DNA of 64,000 bases from JAXMBX01 sp046349635 (GCA_046349635.1 JAXMBX010000001.1:124001-188000); one strand, 5' to 3'. Shown: positions 29,147-39,465, counted from the stretch's first letter. A program made the numbers and translations. Notes: generated by a model not told the origin, from the letters alone.

Positions 29147-32100
29147 TCAGTTTCGCGTCAGCACGCCGTCATGATTCAACAACACGTTTCCCACGACGGT
29201 CCATGCGGCCGCTTCCACCACGTCCATTTCCTCGGGGAGCGGTCCCCGGGGCTCGGTCGCCAGGTGGAATCCCGCATCCGGATGATCGGTGTAGTGGGCA
29301 GCCTGTTCGTCGTGCAGTTCGACAACCGCCTGGATCTCTGCTTCCGTCGCCGGTCGGGCGAGGCACAATTCCAATCCGTACCTGGCCCGCTCGGCCGTCG
29401 TCTTACCGCCTTGGAGCAGAATCCGGCGTCCCAACGCCTGCGCCGCCTCGACATACACCGGATCGTTCAACGTCACGAACGCCTGCAAGGGAGTGTTTGT
29501 CCGGGGCCGACGCAACGCACAGATCTCCCGGCTGGGGGCATCAAACGCCGCCATCGAAGGGTAGGGGATCGTCCGCCGCCAGAAGACATACAATCCCCGC
29601 CGATAGCGGTCTTCCCCCGCGCTGGTGGACCATGTCCGCTCGCCGTTGAACGCTGCCTGCCACAGTCCCGCCGGTTGATAGGGAAACACCGACGGGCCAC
29701 CCGCTTTCCGGCTTAGCAATCCGCTCAACGCCAGCGCCTGGTCCCGGATCATCTCCGCCTCCAGGCGATGCCGTTCGCCACGTGACATCAGCCGGTTCAT
29801 CGGATCCTTCGCCAGCGATTCCGGTGTGATCTTCGAATCTTGGCAATACGTCTCCGAGGTCACGATCATCCGCAGCAAGGCTTTCACATCCCACGGCTTG
29901 ATTCCTGATTTCGCGTCTCCATCCCGGAAGCGGACCGCCAGCCAGTCCAACAATTCCGGATGCGTTGGCAGTTCTCCTTGCGTTCCGAAATCCTCCTCGG
30001 TCAGCACCAGTCCCCGCCCGAAAATCTGGCTCCAGAACCGGTTCACTGCGACCCGTGCGGTCAACGGATTCTGTTTGTCCAACAGCCACTCCGCTACGCC
30101 CAGCCGGTTTCGCGGCAATGCGTCCGACCACGGATTGAACGACGCCGGGACCACCGGCTCGACGTTGTCCCCCGGCACGAGGAAGTTACCTTTGACCATC
30201 ACGAAGCTCTTGCGCTGCTTTTCTTTTGGCAACTCCTGCATCACGGGCAACATCGGGGGGGATGGCCGCGATTTGTCCAGTGACGCAATCTCAGCACGGA
30301 CACCATCTAGTTCCGGCGCCCGGTCCCGATAGTATTGTGCCAGCTTGGCTGCATCGTCCGGCGTCCTCTTTTCGGCGGCCTGATCCACGATCTTCAACAT
30401 CTCTTCGGCGACCTGGTTGCGCCGTCGCGTGTTTTCCGATCCGGAAACAGACAGCTTGATCTGCTCAGTTTTGAGTGGAGCAGGGTCGGTCCATTCCCAT
30501 GTCAGCGCACCAGGGCCGTCGCTCCCCGCAGACTTCTGCCCCAGCAGCCACACCACTTCGGTGGCCGCCCCTGCGCGCACCGGACTCAACCGCACCAGCC
30601 TTCGGGTCAAAGGTTCGATAGGATCTTCGTATCGCACCTGCGGCGCTGCGATCCCTTCCCGGTCCCAGATTGAATTTCGCTTCTCATCCAGAACCAGCAA
30701 CTTGAATCCATTCAGCCGGTTCGTCACTTCAGCATTCACTGCGGTCCGGTTCCACACCACGATCCGGTCGATCTTCTGCTCCTTCCCAAGATCAACTTCC
30801 CACCACGGATTCTCTTCCGTCTCCGTATGCGTCACTGAATCCTTGTGGTAATCCCCGTCCGTATTTCCATCAATCGCCCGGCGCGCCTCGCCTCCCGCCG
30901 TACTCGACTGTTTCGCTTTCCCTTTCAGTGCGATGTTCTGTCCCCCCGAGAACACCTGCACCTCTGCGATGTGCAGAATCCGTCCCGAACCCGGCAATTC
31001 GATCCGCACGAACCGTCCGTTCGGTTTTTGTTCTTCACTTTTCCAGATCCCCTTGAGCGTCACCGAATCCAGCCCCTGGGGATCGCCTCCCACGTTCAGC
31101 TTGAGAGCCTGCAGTTCCGGAATCGGAATTTCCTTCAACTGCAGTGTCCACGTCTGCCGTTCGACTCCCTTGTCATCCTTTTTCGTCTCCGCTTTCGCTT
31201 CGATCGGTACTTCGCGCCAGTCATTCGCGACCTGCAATCCTTCTTCCCATTTCTTCTGGGCTGCGTTCAGTTCCGGCGTGGCCGTTTGCAGCTTCGTCCG
31301 CCGTTCAGCGATCTTGCTTATCGATCTCTCCGTTCTGGCGATCCATCTCCGGCGTCGGGGCCGCAATCGTCGGACGTTCATCCGGCTGATCGAAATCGGC
31401 AGTCTGGTTGAAGAACGCCGTGAACTGGTAATACTCCTTCTGTGCGATCGGGTCGTACTTGTGGTTGTGGCACTGGGCGCACCCCATCGTCAGCCCCATC
31501 CAGACCTGGAATGTTACCTCCGCCCGATCCTTCACCGCCGCGACACGGAACTCCTCGTCGTCCGTTCCCCCTCGGTGTTGGTCATCGTGTTGCGGTGAAA
31601 GGCGGTCGCCACCAATTGCGACAACGTCGGCTTCGGCAGCAAGTCCCCGCCAGTTGCTCGCGCGTGAACTCATCAAACGGCATGTTCCGGTTGAACGCGT
31701 CAATCACCCAGTCCCGGTATCGCCAGATATTCGGCCGCAGCGGATCGGACCCGAAGCCGCGCGAATCCGCGTACCGCGCCAAGTCCAGCCACATCCGAGC
31801 CCACTTCTCGCCGTACGCGGAGTCATTCAGAAACCGCTCCACAAGTGTTTCATAAGCCTGTGGATTCTGGTCATTCACAAACGTCGTCACTTCCTCGGGT
31901 GTCGGCGGCAACCCCCGCAGGTCCAGGCTCAACCGTCGGATCAGGGTGTGCCGATCCGCGCGGGGGGCGGGCTTTAATCCCGTCAGCTCAAGTTGGCGCA
32001 GGACGAAGAAATCGATTTCATTCTTCGGCCAGTCTTTGTTCTTTGGACGGGGGAGGGGGGCCTGCACCGGGGGCACGAACGCCCAGTGCGCCTTGTACTC

Positions 32101-32472
32101 TCCTCCCTGCAGGATCCATTTCCGCAGTGCTTCGATCTGGCTCGCATTCAGCGGTGGCCCCGCCGAGGCGGGAGGCATCCGCGTTGCGTCATCCTGCGAC
32201 GTCACGCGCTGCCACAGTTCACTCTTTTCCAGGTTGCGGGGGGTGACCGCGACCGCATCCGACTCCAGCTTCGCGGTCGCTCCCGCGAATGTATCCAGCC
32301 GCAACCCTCCCTCGCGGTGCTTTTCATCCGGCCCGTGACAGGCCAGGCAATTCTTCGCCAGCAGCGGTCGGATCTCCCGCTGAAAATCGACCCCACCGAC
32401 CGACGAAGGATCCGCGGCATGATTTACGCCACACCAACTCAGCACCAGCAGCCCATACACGGCCCAACGCAT
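29147..32472 (-). pseudogene. Cytochrome-c/DUF1549/DUF1553 protein with internal discoidin-like domain, three frameshifts
   Basis: Large exported protein, over 1,050 aa if repaired. Signal peptide MRWAVYGLLVLSWCGVNHA, then a heme-c site CLACHG (PSCyt1), DUF1549 (GLPPTPEEV, YGEKWARMWLDLARYADS), an F5/8 type C (discoidin)-like insert (KAKQSSTAGGEARRAIDGN ... WWEVDLGKEQKIDRIVVW), and DUF1553 with GRGLVLTEEDFG and FVTLNDPVYVEAAQ. Reading it through needs three shifts: a missing base at C4 31645-31648, another at C5 31567-31571, and an extra base near 31311-31317. Between them the frames give DLLPKPTLSQLVATAF and then TDDEEFRVAAVKDRAEVTFQ, both family-typical. The rest of the gene is well kept, which argues for sequencing indels rather than decay. 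Confidence 0.82.
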
Positions 32473-32588
32473 CGGCAACCTCAGCACTCACAACCGGAAA
32501 ATAGAGAACAGATGTCCCTTAATTCTACCCCGGAAATGCCCCTTCGGAACACCCGATTTCCGGGGGACTTCGTTGTTTCCGCGTGGCG

Positions 32589-32621
32589 TGCCCACTTCAT
32601 TGTGGAGCAACAGAGTGGGCA
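32589..32621. repeat. Inverted repeat between two minus-strand genes
   Basis: TGCCCACT and AGTGGGCA, a perfect 8-bp stem with a 17-base spacer, lies just after the stop of the DUF1501 gene at 32639. It opens GTGGCGTGCC; a related element opening GTGGCATGCC lies at 46177. Confidence 0.4.
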
Positions 32622-32638
32622 GGTGCGCGTGACGCGTC

Positions 32639-34015
32639 TCACCCAAACAGCGTCGTCAGCGGCTCACCTTCCGCCAACGCGTGGGGCCGTCCGAGTCCGT
32701 CCTTAAGCAACGTGTGCGGATCGATCCCGAATCGCCAGAAGATTGTGGCCGCCAGGTCTCCCGGCTTCACCGGCGACGTGTCCGGATACGCCCCAATCTT
32801 GTCGCTCGTGCCGTACGTCTGCCCGCCGGTGATCCCGCCTCCTGCCAGCCAGACGCTATAACAGTTTGGCCAATGGTCTCGCCCAGCGGAGGCATTGATC
32901 TTCGGCGTCCGTCCGAATTCTCCCATCCCCACCACGAGCGTCGTTTCGAGCAGTCCCCGCTCATGCAGGTCTTCGATCAACGCGGAATAGGCCTGATCCG
33001 AGGGCGGCAGTAAATGGTCCGTCATTCGCGGATACACGCTCGAATGGCTGTCCCAGTTCGCGTCCTGCCCGTTGTGGATCTTGTCGTTGACGTTGATGAA
33101 CCGCACCCCCGCTTCCACCAGTCGCCGTGCGAGCAGTAGGGATTGCCCCAGCGTGTGCCGTCCGTATCGTTCCCGTGTCTCGGGCTTTTCCTGCCCGATC
33201 TCCCACGCCACTCGCATTTCTTCCGACTGCAGCATCCGGAAAGCCCGCTGCTGATAGGTTCGCATTGAGTCCCCGGCAGACGCTTTGCCCGCCTGCTTTG
33301 AGCCTTCCAATGTCGTCAGCAGGTTCTCCCGCACCAGCAGCCTTTTCTGCGGTGTGTCCACCGGCAACGCCAGTTCATCCACCTGGAAGTTCGGACTGTT
33401 TGGATCACGGGTCAACTGCAGCGGGTTATGTGCCACTCCGAGAAACCCGGCATACTGCCCCGGCAGCACTACGACGTTATACATGACGTGCGGGAGTGCG
33501 ATGTGGGTCGGAATTGTCTTGTGACGCGGCAACAGGAAGTCCGCCGCTGATCCGTAACAGGGAAAGTCCACCATCGGATCGTTCGCCAGCAGTTCCAGGT
33601 CCCCTTTTACCGGCGTCCGTCCGCACAACGCCTCCACCACGGCCGCATTGTGGTTCGTCATCGGGTGGTGCATGCTGCGGATGATCGAGACCTTGTCCAT
33701 GATCCGCGCGCACAACGGCAGGTGTTCGCAGACCTGGATTCCCGGCGCGTTCGTCGCGATCGGCTGGTAATTCCCGCGCACTTCCTTGGGAGCATTCGGC
33801 TTCATGTCGACTGTGTCGATGTGACTCGGCCCGCCGTAATAAAACAGCACGATGCACGACTTGATCGGTTTCCGCCCCGGTATGCTGTTCGCCCCGTGGA
33901 CCAGGCTCGTGATCATATTCCCGAGCCCATGCCACGCACCCAGTCCCAGTCCTGCCCCCAGGAGGGTTCTGCGGGAAAGCATCGATCGCGCGGCGGTCGG
34001 GAAAAAGCTACTCAT
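32639..34015 (-). CDS. DUF1501 domain protein with Tat-type leader
   Basis: 458 aa, third DUF1501 member in the window. Leader SRRTLLGAGLGLGAWHG, then SCIVLFYYGGPSHIDTVDMK, VSIIRSMHHPMTNHNAA, GMGEFGRTPKINASAGRDHW and YSVWLAGGGITGG. It lies upstream of the DUF1549/DUF1553 gene on the same strand, 167 bases away with an inverted repeat between, so the three genes at 27594-34015 could form one locus with two DUF1501 proteins for one DUF1549/DUF1553 protein. Confidence 0.9.
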   Translation of the reverse strand: MSSFFPTAARSMLSRRTLLGAGLGLGAWHGLGNMITSLVHGANSIPGRKPIKSCIVLFYYGGPSHIDTVDMKPNAPKEVRGNYQPIATNAPGIQVCEHLPLCARIMDKVSIIRSMHHPMTNHNAAVVEALCGRTPVKGDLELLANDPMVDFPCYGSAADFLLPRHKTIPTHIALPHVMYNVVVLPGQYAGFLGVAHNPLQLTRDPNSPNFQVDELALPVDTPQKRLLVRENLLTTLEGSKQAGKASAGDSMRTYQQRAFRMLQSEEMRVAWEIGQEKPETRERYGRHTLGQSLLLARRLVEAGVRFINVNDKIHNGQDANWDSHSSVYPRMTDHLLPPSDQAYSALIEDLHERGLLETTLVVGMGEFGRTPKINASAGRDHWPNCYSVWLAGGGITGGQTYGTSDKIGAYPDTSPVKPGDLAATIFWRFGIDPHTLLKDGLGRPHALAEGEPLTTLFG

Positions 34016-34191
34016 AAGGGAGGCTGCGGCGGCAAGAATACGGGCGGAATTATACGGGCGGAATAATCAGCGGACGGCGAATCGGGTGAGGGACTCGATT
34101 ATACCCCTAAATTCTCACCGTCAACACCGTTTTCTACCGCCGGAGACCCCGAATTAACACGAGCCTCACAGCAATCTTCAGTCCCTCATCG

Positions 34192-34338
34192 CTACGGATT
34201 TGGCGTCACATTGATGTTTGAGCCACCGAAGCTCCCGATCCGCTGCCCATCCCCCGGTTTCAGCGCCACGGCCACCGTCAGTAATACACGTTCTTGCAGC
34301 GCGTCGATCGCCTTCCAATTACTAACTCGTTGGCGGGA
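34192..34338 (-). pseudogene. Relic of an 'EERVL'-motif secreted protein
   Basis: In the 404-base stretch between genes (34016-34419) the minus strand has a short open frame ending at a TAG at 34192-34194. It reads ALQERVLLTVAVALKPGDG and is similar to GLEERVLMTVDLQFG in the next gene upstream. There is no start codon, and a stop lies 50 codons upstream. I take it as the decayed 5' part of a duplicate. Nothing else is recognisable in this gap. Confidence 0.5.
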
Positions 34339-34419
34339 TCAAGTGGCAATCTTCCGGATGTAATCTGTCGGCGTATTCATCGTACCTTCGTCTGAAAAGC
34401 GGTCTTGATCTTTCTCGCC

Positions 34420-35378
34420 TCAGCGCGGATTGACCCCGATCGCTTTAATCCCACTTGAAAAGGTGTGGCTATTCGCGGTGTTCAGATCCACGATGTACGT
34501 CCGAGTGCCGGGCACATTCTTCTTCGAAGTGAACGTCAGGTTCTTCAGTACCTGGTTGATCAGCAGGTTGGTTCCGTTGTCGTTGAATTGAATCGTCAGG
34601 GGCTGTGCCTCCTTCCCTCCGCTCACCGTTCCCACCACCTCTTTCCCCAGTTTCAGGTTTTTACCCGCGCGCTTCAACGTTTCTCCCTGAAACGTCGAAC
34701 TCGCCAGTCCCAATCGGTTTCCCTTGTTGTTCTGGACGATCTTCGCCGTCAACGAGGTGTTCCTGAAATTCGTGTCCGTCAACGCCACGAAATAGCCGTC
34801 CGGATCGATGATGTTGGTTTCCCCTGCGTCGAAGAAGGCGATATTCATGGTCACATTATTAAAGGCCGACGTCGGCAACGGAGGACTGATATTGTTCCCC
34901 TCGTTCGACTCCGCAAGCACTTTCGTGCTGTCCACTTCGAAATAAATGTTACGAGTTTGAAACGATGCCTCCATCGTCGCCGTGATCGTCAGAACTCGCG
35001 AGTCCCCGGCTCCAGAGTGACTGTCTCGGTGTCGCCGCGCGGACCGCTGAAAAATGTTGTCGCCAGTTCGACATCTTCCGCATTTCCGTAAATGGCATCC
35101 GCCGACAAGACCATTCGGACATGTACATTGTCCGCCACGTTAAATCTTTGCCCCGTCAAATCCGCCGCCGTTGTCCCCTCATTCTTGATATAGAGTCGGA
35201 TGCTTAACGTGTATTCGTTCGCGACCGTCGTTGACGGCATAGCGGAGAACGCCCGCGGTCCGAACTGCAGGTCCACCGTCATTAATACCCGCTCTTCCAG
35301 CCCGTCAACTGTCTCTCCAACCTCTCCCCGCCGTTTTCTTTTCGATCTCAGCCGTAGGGATTGTTTTCGACGAAACAT
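34420..35378 (-). pseudogene. Secreted protein with LEERVL motif and CARDB-like repeat, split by a frameshift
   Basis: About 319 aa if repaired. The very basic N-terminus (FRRKQSLRLRSKRKRRGEV) leads to GLEERVLMT, the planctomycete LEPR-like anchor or export motif that precedes many surface proteins. Two Ig-like stretches follow; the second contains IYFEVDSTKVLAESNEGNN, the signature turn of CARDB adhesive domains. The N-terminal frame stops at 34989, while the following sequence reads SRVLTITATMEASFQTRN in the next frame. A missing C at the C4 run 35004-35007 (GGGG on the coding strand) explains this. Probably a surface protein. Type is set to pseudogene only because of the frame break. Confidence 0.7.
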
Positions 35379-35614
35379 CGCTTACTCCCGGCCGAAATCA
35401 ATGCACAGATCAGAAATCGACGCGAGCCTGACGATCTCTCCATGTTCCTAGCCTAAGCCCTCGTTCACTCCTGTCGCAAGCTCAATCACGTCCTCTCCCG
35501 TAAGTAAACAAGTTTCCAGGACAGATGGGGAAACAAAAAGATCCTTCCACTCCCCTGCAAGGCAAGGGAGAGAAGGATGGATTGATTCCGACGACGATCT
35601 CAATCAACCGGCGC

Positions 35615-35833
35615 TTACCACATTTTCATCTTCCAGCCCAGGATGAAACCCACGCCGATGAGTGCGAGTGCCGCCGTCTCCGGTTGCTCACGCATGTACT
35701 TCACGCCGTATTCGCACATGTCGCCGAACACGTCGAAGGCTTTCCCCTCCATCTGCTTCAGTGAACCCGACTGATTCTTTTGAGATTGATTTCCGTTCCC
35801 TTGTCGAGAACGGGTTGCTTCTGCCTGTTTCAT
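35615..35833 (-). CDS. Small membrane-anchored stress-type protein (72 aa)
   Basis: 72 aa starting MKQAEATRSRQG. A Gln/Asn-rich N-terminus, an amphipathic stretch and a single C-terminal membrane helix (AALALIGVGFILGW) preceded by EYGVKYMREQPETA. This is the layout of DUF883/ElaB-like proteins, where 'RExP' precedes the helix. AGGA lies six bases before the ATG 35833. The gene lies 64 bases downstream of the CsbD-like gene; the two share the C-terminal module and are probably co-transcribed. Confidence 0.65.
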   Translation of the reverse strand: MKQAEATRSRQGNGNQSQKNQSGSLKQMEGKAFDVFGDMCEYGVKYMREQPETAALALIGVGFILGWKMKMW

Positions 35834-35897
35834 GATTTGTTCCTCACGATTTATGAATGATTCCGGTTGAAGAGTCGTTAGAAATCTCGTGATTTCC

Positions 35898-36377
35898 CTA
35901 CCGTCGCGATGATCCCAGCATGACCGCCAGCAAAGCTCCTGCGACCGCGCCGGCCACGAATGCGATCCCCACCGTCTCCGCGGGTCGCTGACGAACCATG
36001 TCGCACGCCTGGTCGTAACCCGCCGCAATTTGTTCCCCCGCCTGTTCATACCCATCCTGCAGCATTTCCCCGGCTTGTCCGGCGTACTCCTGCACGGTTT
36101 CTCCGGCCTGATTCGCATACTGCCGGGCAGTTTCGCCAACTTGGCGGGCTGCATCACCCGCCTGCTGCAGCAAGGATTCCCCGCTCGCGACCGCTTTGTC
36201 CAGAAACTCCTCCACCTGCTGACGCGAGGTCCCCGTTTTTTCCTGGATAACCCCGATTAACTGTTCTGCATTTCCTTGCACTCTCTGCAGATCGTTGTCG
36301 GTAATTTGTCCCCATTTCTGGCGGACTTGCCCTTTCATCTGATTCCACTGGCCACGCAGTTGTTCGCTCGTAATCAT
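35898..36377 (-). CDS. CsbD-like stress protein with amphipathic repeats and C-terminal membrane helix
   Basis: 159 aa. The first 60 residues (MITSEQLRGQWNQMKGQVRQKWGQITDNDL) match the CsbD family, induced by general stress in many bacteria. Residues 70-125 are 11-residue amphipathic repeats (QVGETARQYANQAGETVQEY), LEA or apolipoprotein-like. The C-terminus has MVRQRPAETVGIAFVAGAVAGALLAV, a DUF883/ElaB-type anchor helix. The combination suggests a membrane-tethered stress protein. It is first of a two-gene unit with 35615-35833. Confidence 0.75.
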   Translation of the reverse strand: MITSEQLRGQWNQMKGQVRQKWGQITDNDLQRVQGNAEQLIGVIQEKTGTSRQQVEEFLDKAVASGESLLQQAGDAARQVGETARQYANQAGETVQEYAGQAGEMLQDGYEQAGEQIAAGYDQACDMVRQRPAETVGIAFVAGAVAGALLAVMLGSSRR

Positions 36378-36670
36378 GGTTCAATCCCCCATCGCTTCCA
36401 CATTAAAAATCGAAACTATTCCCCTCCTGGGGGAAGCCATTGATTTCTTCAGCGAAGGGCGTGCCAGTCTCGAAAAGGGGCGTGGCTAACCTCATTCTGG
36501 GGGAATGGGAGTCTTCACACGCAACTCTGCAGCACGGCATGAATCACGCTGGCCGATGACCGCCCAGAATTTCCGACCGTAATTCCTGCGAGAGAGGGAT
36601 TTGACCCGCTCCCCTCTGGATCTATGATTTCAAAAGGCGGGCCATCTGCCAGGCGTGAAGGAACTACCGT

Positions 36671-36949
36671 ATGGTCACTCAGTCCAACACCCCCTCGACC
36701 GCCCACTCTCCATTGGTCGATGAAATCAAAAGTCTGCTGGAAACGATTTGTCCGGGATCAACCACCTCTGCCAACGGATTTGTGATTGAAGTCCGGGACA
36801 GCGGTCATGTGGGTCTGACTCTCCACCCCCACCACTACCTCGAGCTCCCCGGGGAGACCGTTCTGACCGCTCTCGAAGTCTTCCGCAACAAAAGCCGGGT
36901 CTCTTTGGAGCATGTCTGGCAAGCGCTTCAGCAACACCGTCAGCTTTAG
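36671..36949 (+). CDS. Hypothetical small protein (92 aa)
   Basis: 92 aa, cytoplasmic. Contains GFVIEVRDSGHVGLTLHPHHYLE, then a helix (VLTALEVFRNKSRVSLEHVWQAL). No recognised family. The 293 bases between it and the CsbD-like gene hold nothing I can identify. Codon use is like its neighbours, hence the moderate confidence. Confidence 0.5.
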   Translation: MVTQSNTPSTAHSPLVDEIKSLLETICPGSTTSANGFVIEVRDSGHVGLTLHPHHYLELPGETVLTALEVFRNKSRVSLEHVWQALQQHRQL

Positions 36950-37033
36950 TCGGTTCTCCACCTTTGCGTGTGAGAAGGTAGTTGCGCGGCCGGAGGGATG
37001 AGGGAAAGACTCAATGGTCTCTTGCTTGCCGCC

Positions 37034-37720
37034 TCAGAACACAATCACCTCAACCGTGTTTCCGCGTGCCACGATCAGCCGCTCGGCCATCCCCCGGAAC
37101 AGGCCGTGTTCCACGACTCCGGCGATGCCCCGGATCTCCTGGTCCAGTTTCTCAGGTTGGCTCAGAATCTCCGTTGAGAACGGACAGTCGATCACAAAGT
37201 TCCCCTCATCTGTCCGGAACGGCTCCCCGTTCTTCAGTCGCAACCGTGCGTCACACCCTAATGCCGCCAGCCGCTGCATCGCATTTCGCCAACCGAAGCA
37301 GACGACCTCGACCGGCAGTGGAAATCCCCCCAGCATTTCCACCAGTTTGCTCGAATCGGCGATGACGACAAACTGCTTCGCCGCCGCGGCCACGATCCGC
37401 TCCCGCAGCATCGCCCCGCCACCTCCCTTAATCAACACTCCGCCGCGCGTCGCCTGATCTGCTCCGTCAATCGCAACGTCCAGTTCAAACCCTTCCAAAG
37501 TCTCCTGCAACGGAATCCCCACCTGCGTCGCCAGCGTTCGGGTCTCGGTCGATGTCGGCACACCGACGATCTTCAATCCTTCCTTCGCGATCCGTTCCCC
37601 AAGAAACTTGACAGCATAGGCGGACGTGCTTCCTGATCCCAGCCCCACGCGCATCCCAGCCTGAACGAGCGCCACCGCCCCCCGCGCTGCCAACTCCTTT
37701 TCCGACTCCAGCCCGGCCAT
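37034..37720 (-). CDS. rpiA: Ribose-5-phosphate isomerase A
   Basis: Interconverts ribose-5-phosphate and ribulose-5-phosphate in the pentose phosphate pathway. 228 aa, the family length. Visible motifs: GLGSGSTSAYAV (phosphate loop), VAIDGADQ (catalytic Asp), and LIKGGGGAMLRERIVA (Lys and Glu of the active site). It is 132 bases downstream of the SDR gene on the same strand. Confidence 0.95.
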   Translation of the reverse strand: MAGLESEKELAARGAVALVQAGMRVGLGSGSTSAYAVKFLGERIAKEGLKIVGVPTSTETRTLATQVGIPLQETLEGFELDVAIDGADQATRGGVLIKGGGGAMLRERIVAAAAKQFVVIADSSKLVEMLGGFPLPVEVVCFGWRNAMQRLAALGCDARLRLKNGEPFRTDEGNFVIDCPFSTEILSQPEKLDQEIRGIAGVVEHGLFRGMAERLIVARGNTVEVIVF

Positions 37721-37852
37721 GCAATTTCCTCGCTGACTTCTGTCCGGGTTTGAACTAGCCCCAAGCGCCAGCGCGGGGTTCCGGATAACACGCGTATTGT
37801 AGTTTACGCTCAGCTTGGTGACCAGCGTTTTGGACGGTGTTGCTTCTGCCCC

Positions 37853-38623
37853 TCACGGCAGCATTGCTCGGCCACCGCTCGCGACCATCGTCTGTCCGGT
37901 CGTGAAACTGCTCTCTTCCGACAGCAGGAAACTGACCAGCGCCGCGACCTCTTCCGGCTGGCCGATCCGTCCCATTGGTGTCTGGCCGATGATCTTGTCC
38001 AGCGCCTCCTGCGACACTCCGCTCAAAATCTCCGTTTCGATTAATCCCGGCGCGACCGCATTCGCGCGGATATTCTCTCCCGCGAGCGCCGCCGCGATGC
38101 TCTTCGTAAACGCGACCACTCCCGCTTTGCTCGCCGCATAGGCAATCGACATTGGTCGGGGCTGCAGCGCCGAAATCGACGACACATTCACAATCCGCCC
38201 GAACTTGCGGGCGACCATTCCATCCTTCACGGCCCACGTTACCAGGAATGTCCCCGTCAGGTTCACCTCCACCGTCCGCCGCCACATCTCCGCCGTCAGT
38301 TCTCCATGCGGCCCATAGTCAAACACCCCCGCGTTGTTTACCAGCAGATCAATCGGGCCGAGATTCTTCTCCACCTCGGCCACCATTCGTAACACGTCTG
38401 TGTCGTGCGTCACGTCTGCCTGGACGATACACCCTTGAGACCCCGCCGATTCCACCAATGACAGCGTCTCCCTCGCTTCTGTCTCTCCGGAGCGGTAGTT
38501 GATCGCAACTTTTGCCCCCTCCTGCGCCAGCCGGACACAGCACGCCCGCCCGATTCCCCGCGACCCGCCCGTCACCAGCGCCACCCGTCCCGTAAACCGC
38601 TTCGCATCCGCGTCACTCATCAT
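37853..38623 (-). CDS. SDR family oxidoreductase (FabG-like)
   Basis: Short-chain dehydrogenase/reductase of 256 aa. NAD(P)-binding VTGGSRGIGRA, NNAG motif LVNNAGVF, and catalytic Ser...Tyr-x3-Lys in VSSISALQPRPMSIAYAASK. Closest to 3-oxoacyl-ACP reductase (FabG) in layout, but with no fatty-acid genes nearby the substrate is uncertain. Confidence 0.88.
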   Translation of the reverse strand: MMSDADAKRFTGRVALVTGGSRGIGRACCVRLAQEGAKVAINYRSGETEARETLSLVESAGSQGCIVQADVTHDTDVLRMVAEVEKNLGPIDLLVNNAGVFDYGPHGELTAEMWRRTVEVNLTGTFLVTWAVKDGMVARKFGRIVNVSSISALQPRPMSIAYAASKAGVVAFTKSIAAALAGENIRANAVAPGLIETEILSGVSQEALDKIIGQTPMGRIGQPEEVAALVSFLLSEESSFTTGQTMVASGGRAMLP

Positions 38624-38715
38624 CGGCCTCCAATTCTTTCAGGGAGCCGAATCCTATCACCCGCTCAATCCCTTCGTCTACTTTCTCCTGACCGCTCTTT
38701 CTCGCCGGCGGGGTC

Positions 38716-39210
38716 TCAGGGCTTCCTGAACTGCACATGGTGTCCCCCCAGGTCATGCCCGGCGAACAGGACTTGCGTCGTCCCCTCGAAATGGTGTTGG
38801 TCCGTCAAGGTGACGTTCATCGAGATCTTGAATTTCCCCAAACCATAGATCGGACTCAATCCTCGCCCGCGGATGGTCGCCGTCATCTGCAGTTCCTCCG
38901 CTTTCCCTTTGACTCGTGCCTGCCCCACGATGTTCAACCCGCTGTATTCACCCGTCACCTTCCCATTGGCATAGGTCAGCTTGAGGTCGTCAAAACTCCC
39001 TTTCCAATCCCCGGTGTAATCGGCCGTGGTTGCGACAGGTGCTCCGGGATCCGCCAGCACATCCCCCAGGCCGGAGATCGGAAACGTCCCGTTCAGATAT
39101 GCCCGTTCTTCGCAGACTTCGACGGGGACACTCGACAGCCGTGCTCGGACCCGCCGACGGGGAGACGGTTTTTTCCACAACAGGGCGATGGTTTGAATCC
39201 AGGTCAACAT
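38716..39210 (-). CDS. Hypothetical protein with EERAYL motif, probably exported
   Basis: 164 aa. The N-terminus (TWIQTIALLWKKPSPRRRVR) is followed by VEVCEERAYLNGTFPISG, reminiscent of the LEERVL motif in 34420-35378. The rest alternates beta strands (DWKGSFDDLKLTYANGKVTG, FKISMNVTLTDQHHFEGTTQ), a likely small beta-barrel or lipocalin-like fold. No function can be assigned. It precedes the SDR gene by 92 bases on the same strand. Confidence 0.55.
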   Translation of the reverse strand: MLTWIQTIALLWKKPSPRRRVRARLSSVPVEVCEERAYLNGTFPISGLGDVLADPGAPVATTADYTGDWKGSFDDLKLTYANGKVTGEYSGLNIVGQARVKGKAEELQMTATIRGRGLSPIYGLGKFKISMNVTLTDQHHFEGTTQVLFAGHDLGGHHVQFRKP

Positions 39211-39388
39211 GATGTTCGCTCCGGTTCTTGCGGGAATTTTGAGGTTTTGAGGACTTTCATTCGTCCTCCACTCTCCCGAAGCGAAACTTCCCGCCGGATG
39301 TTACAGAATTTTTTTACCCCTTATTTTAACGCGGTTTTTAGTAGTCTGGAGCAAAACTTCAAATTGTTGGCTTTGCCGGTTAACAGCC

Positions 39389-39431
39389 GTGGGTGGCGGG
39401 GGCGCACCGCTCCGACGGAAGCCCCCGGTCT
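39389..39431. repeat. Dispersed repeat, copy 1 (GGGTGGCGG...GCCCCCG)
   Basis: GGGTGGCGGGGGCGCACC, an eight-base middle, then CGGAAGCCCCCG. CGGGGGC pairs with GCCCCCG. The same element is at 46869-46909. It lies in the 255-base gap before kptA, in which I see no gene. Confidence 0.6.
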
Positions 39432-39465
39432 GTTAAAATTCTAATCATCTTTTTCGGAAACACCC

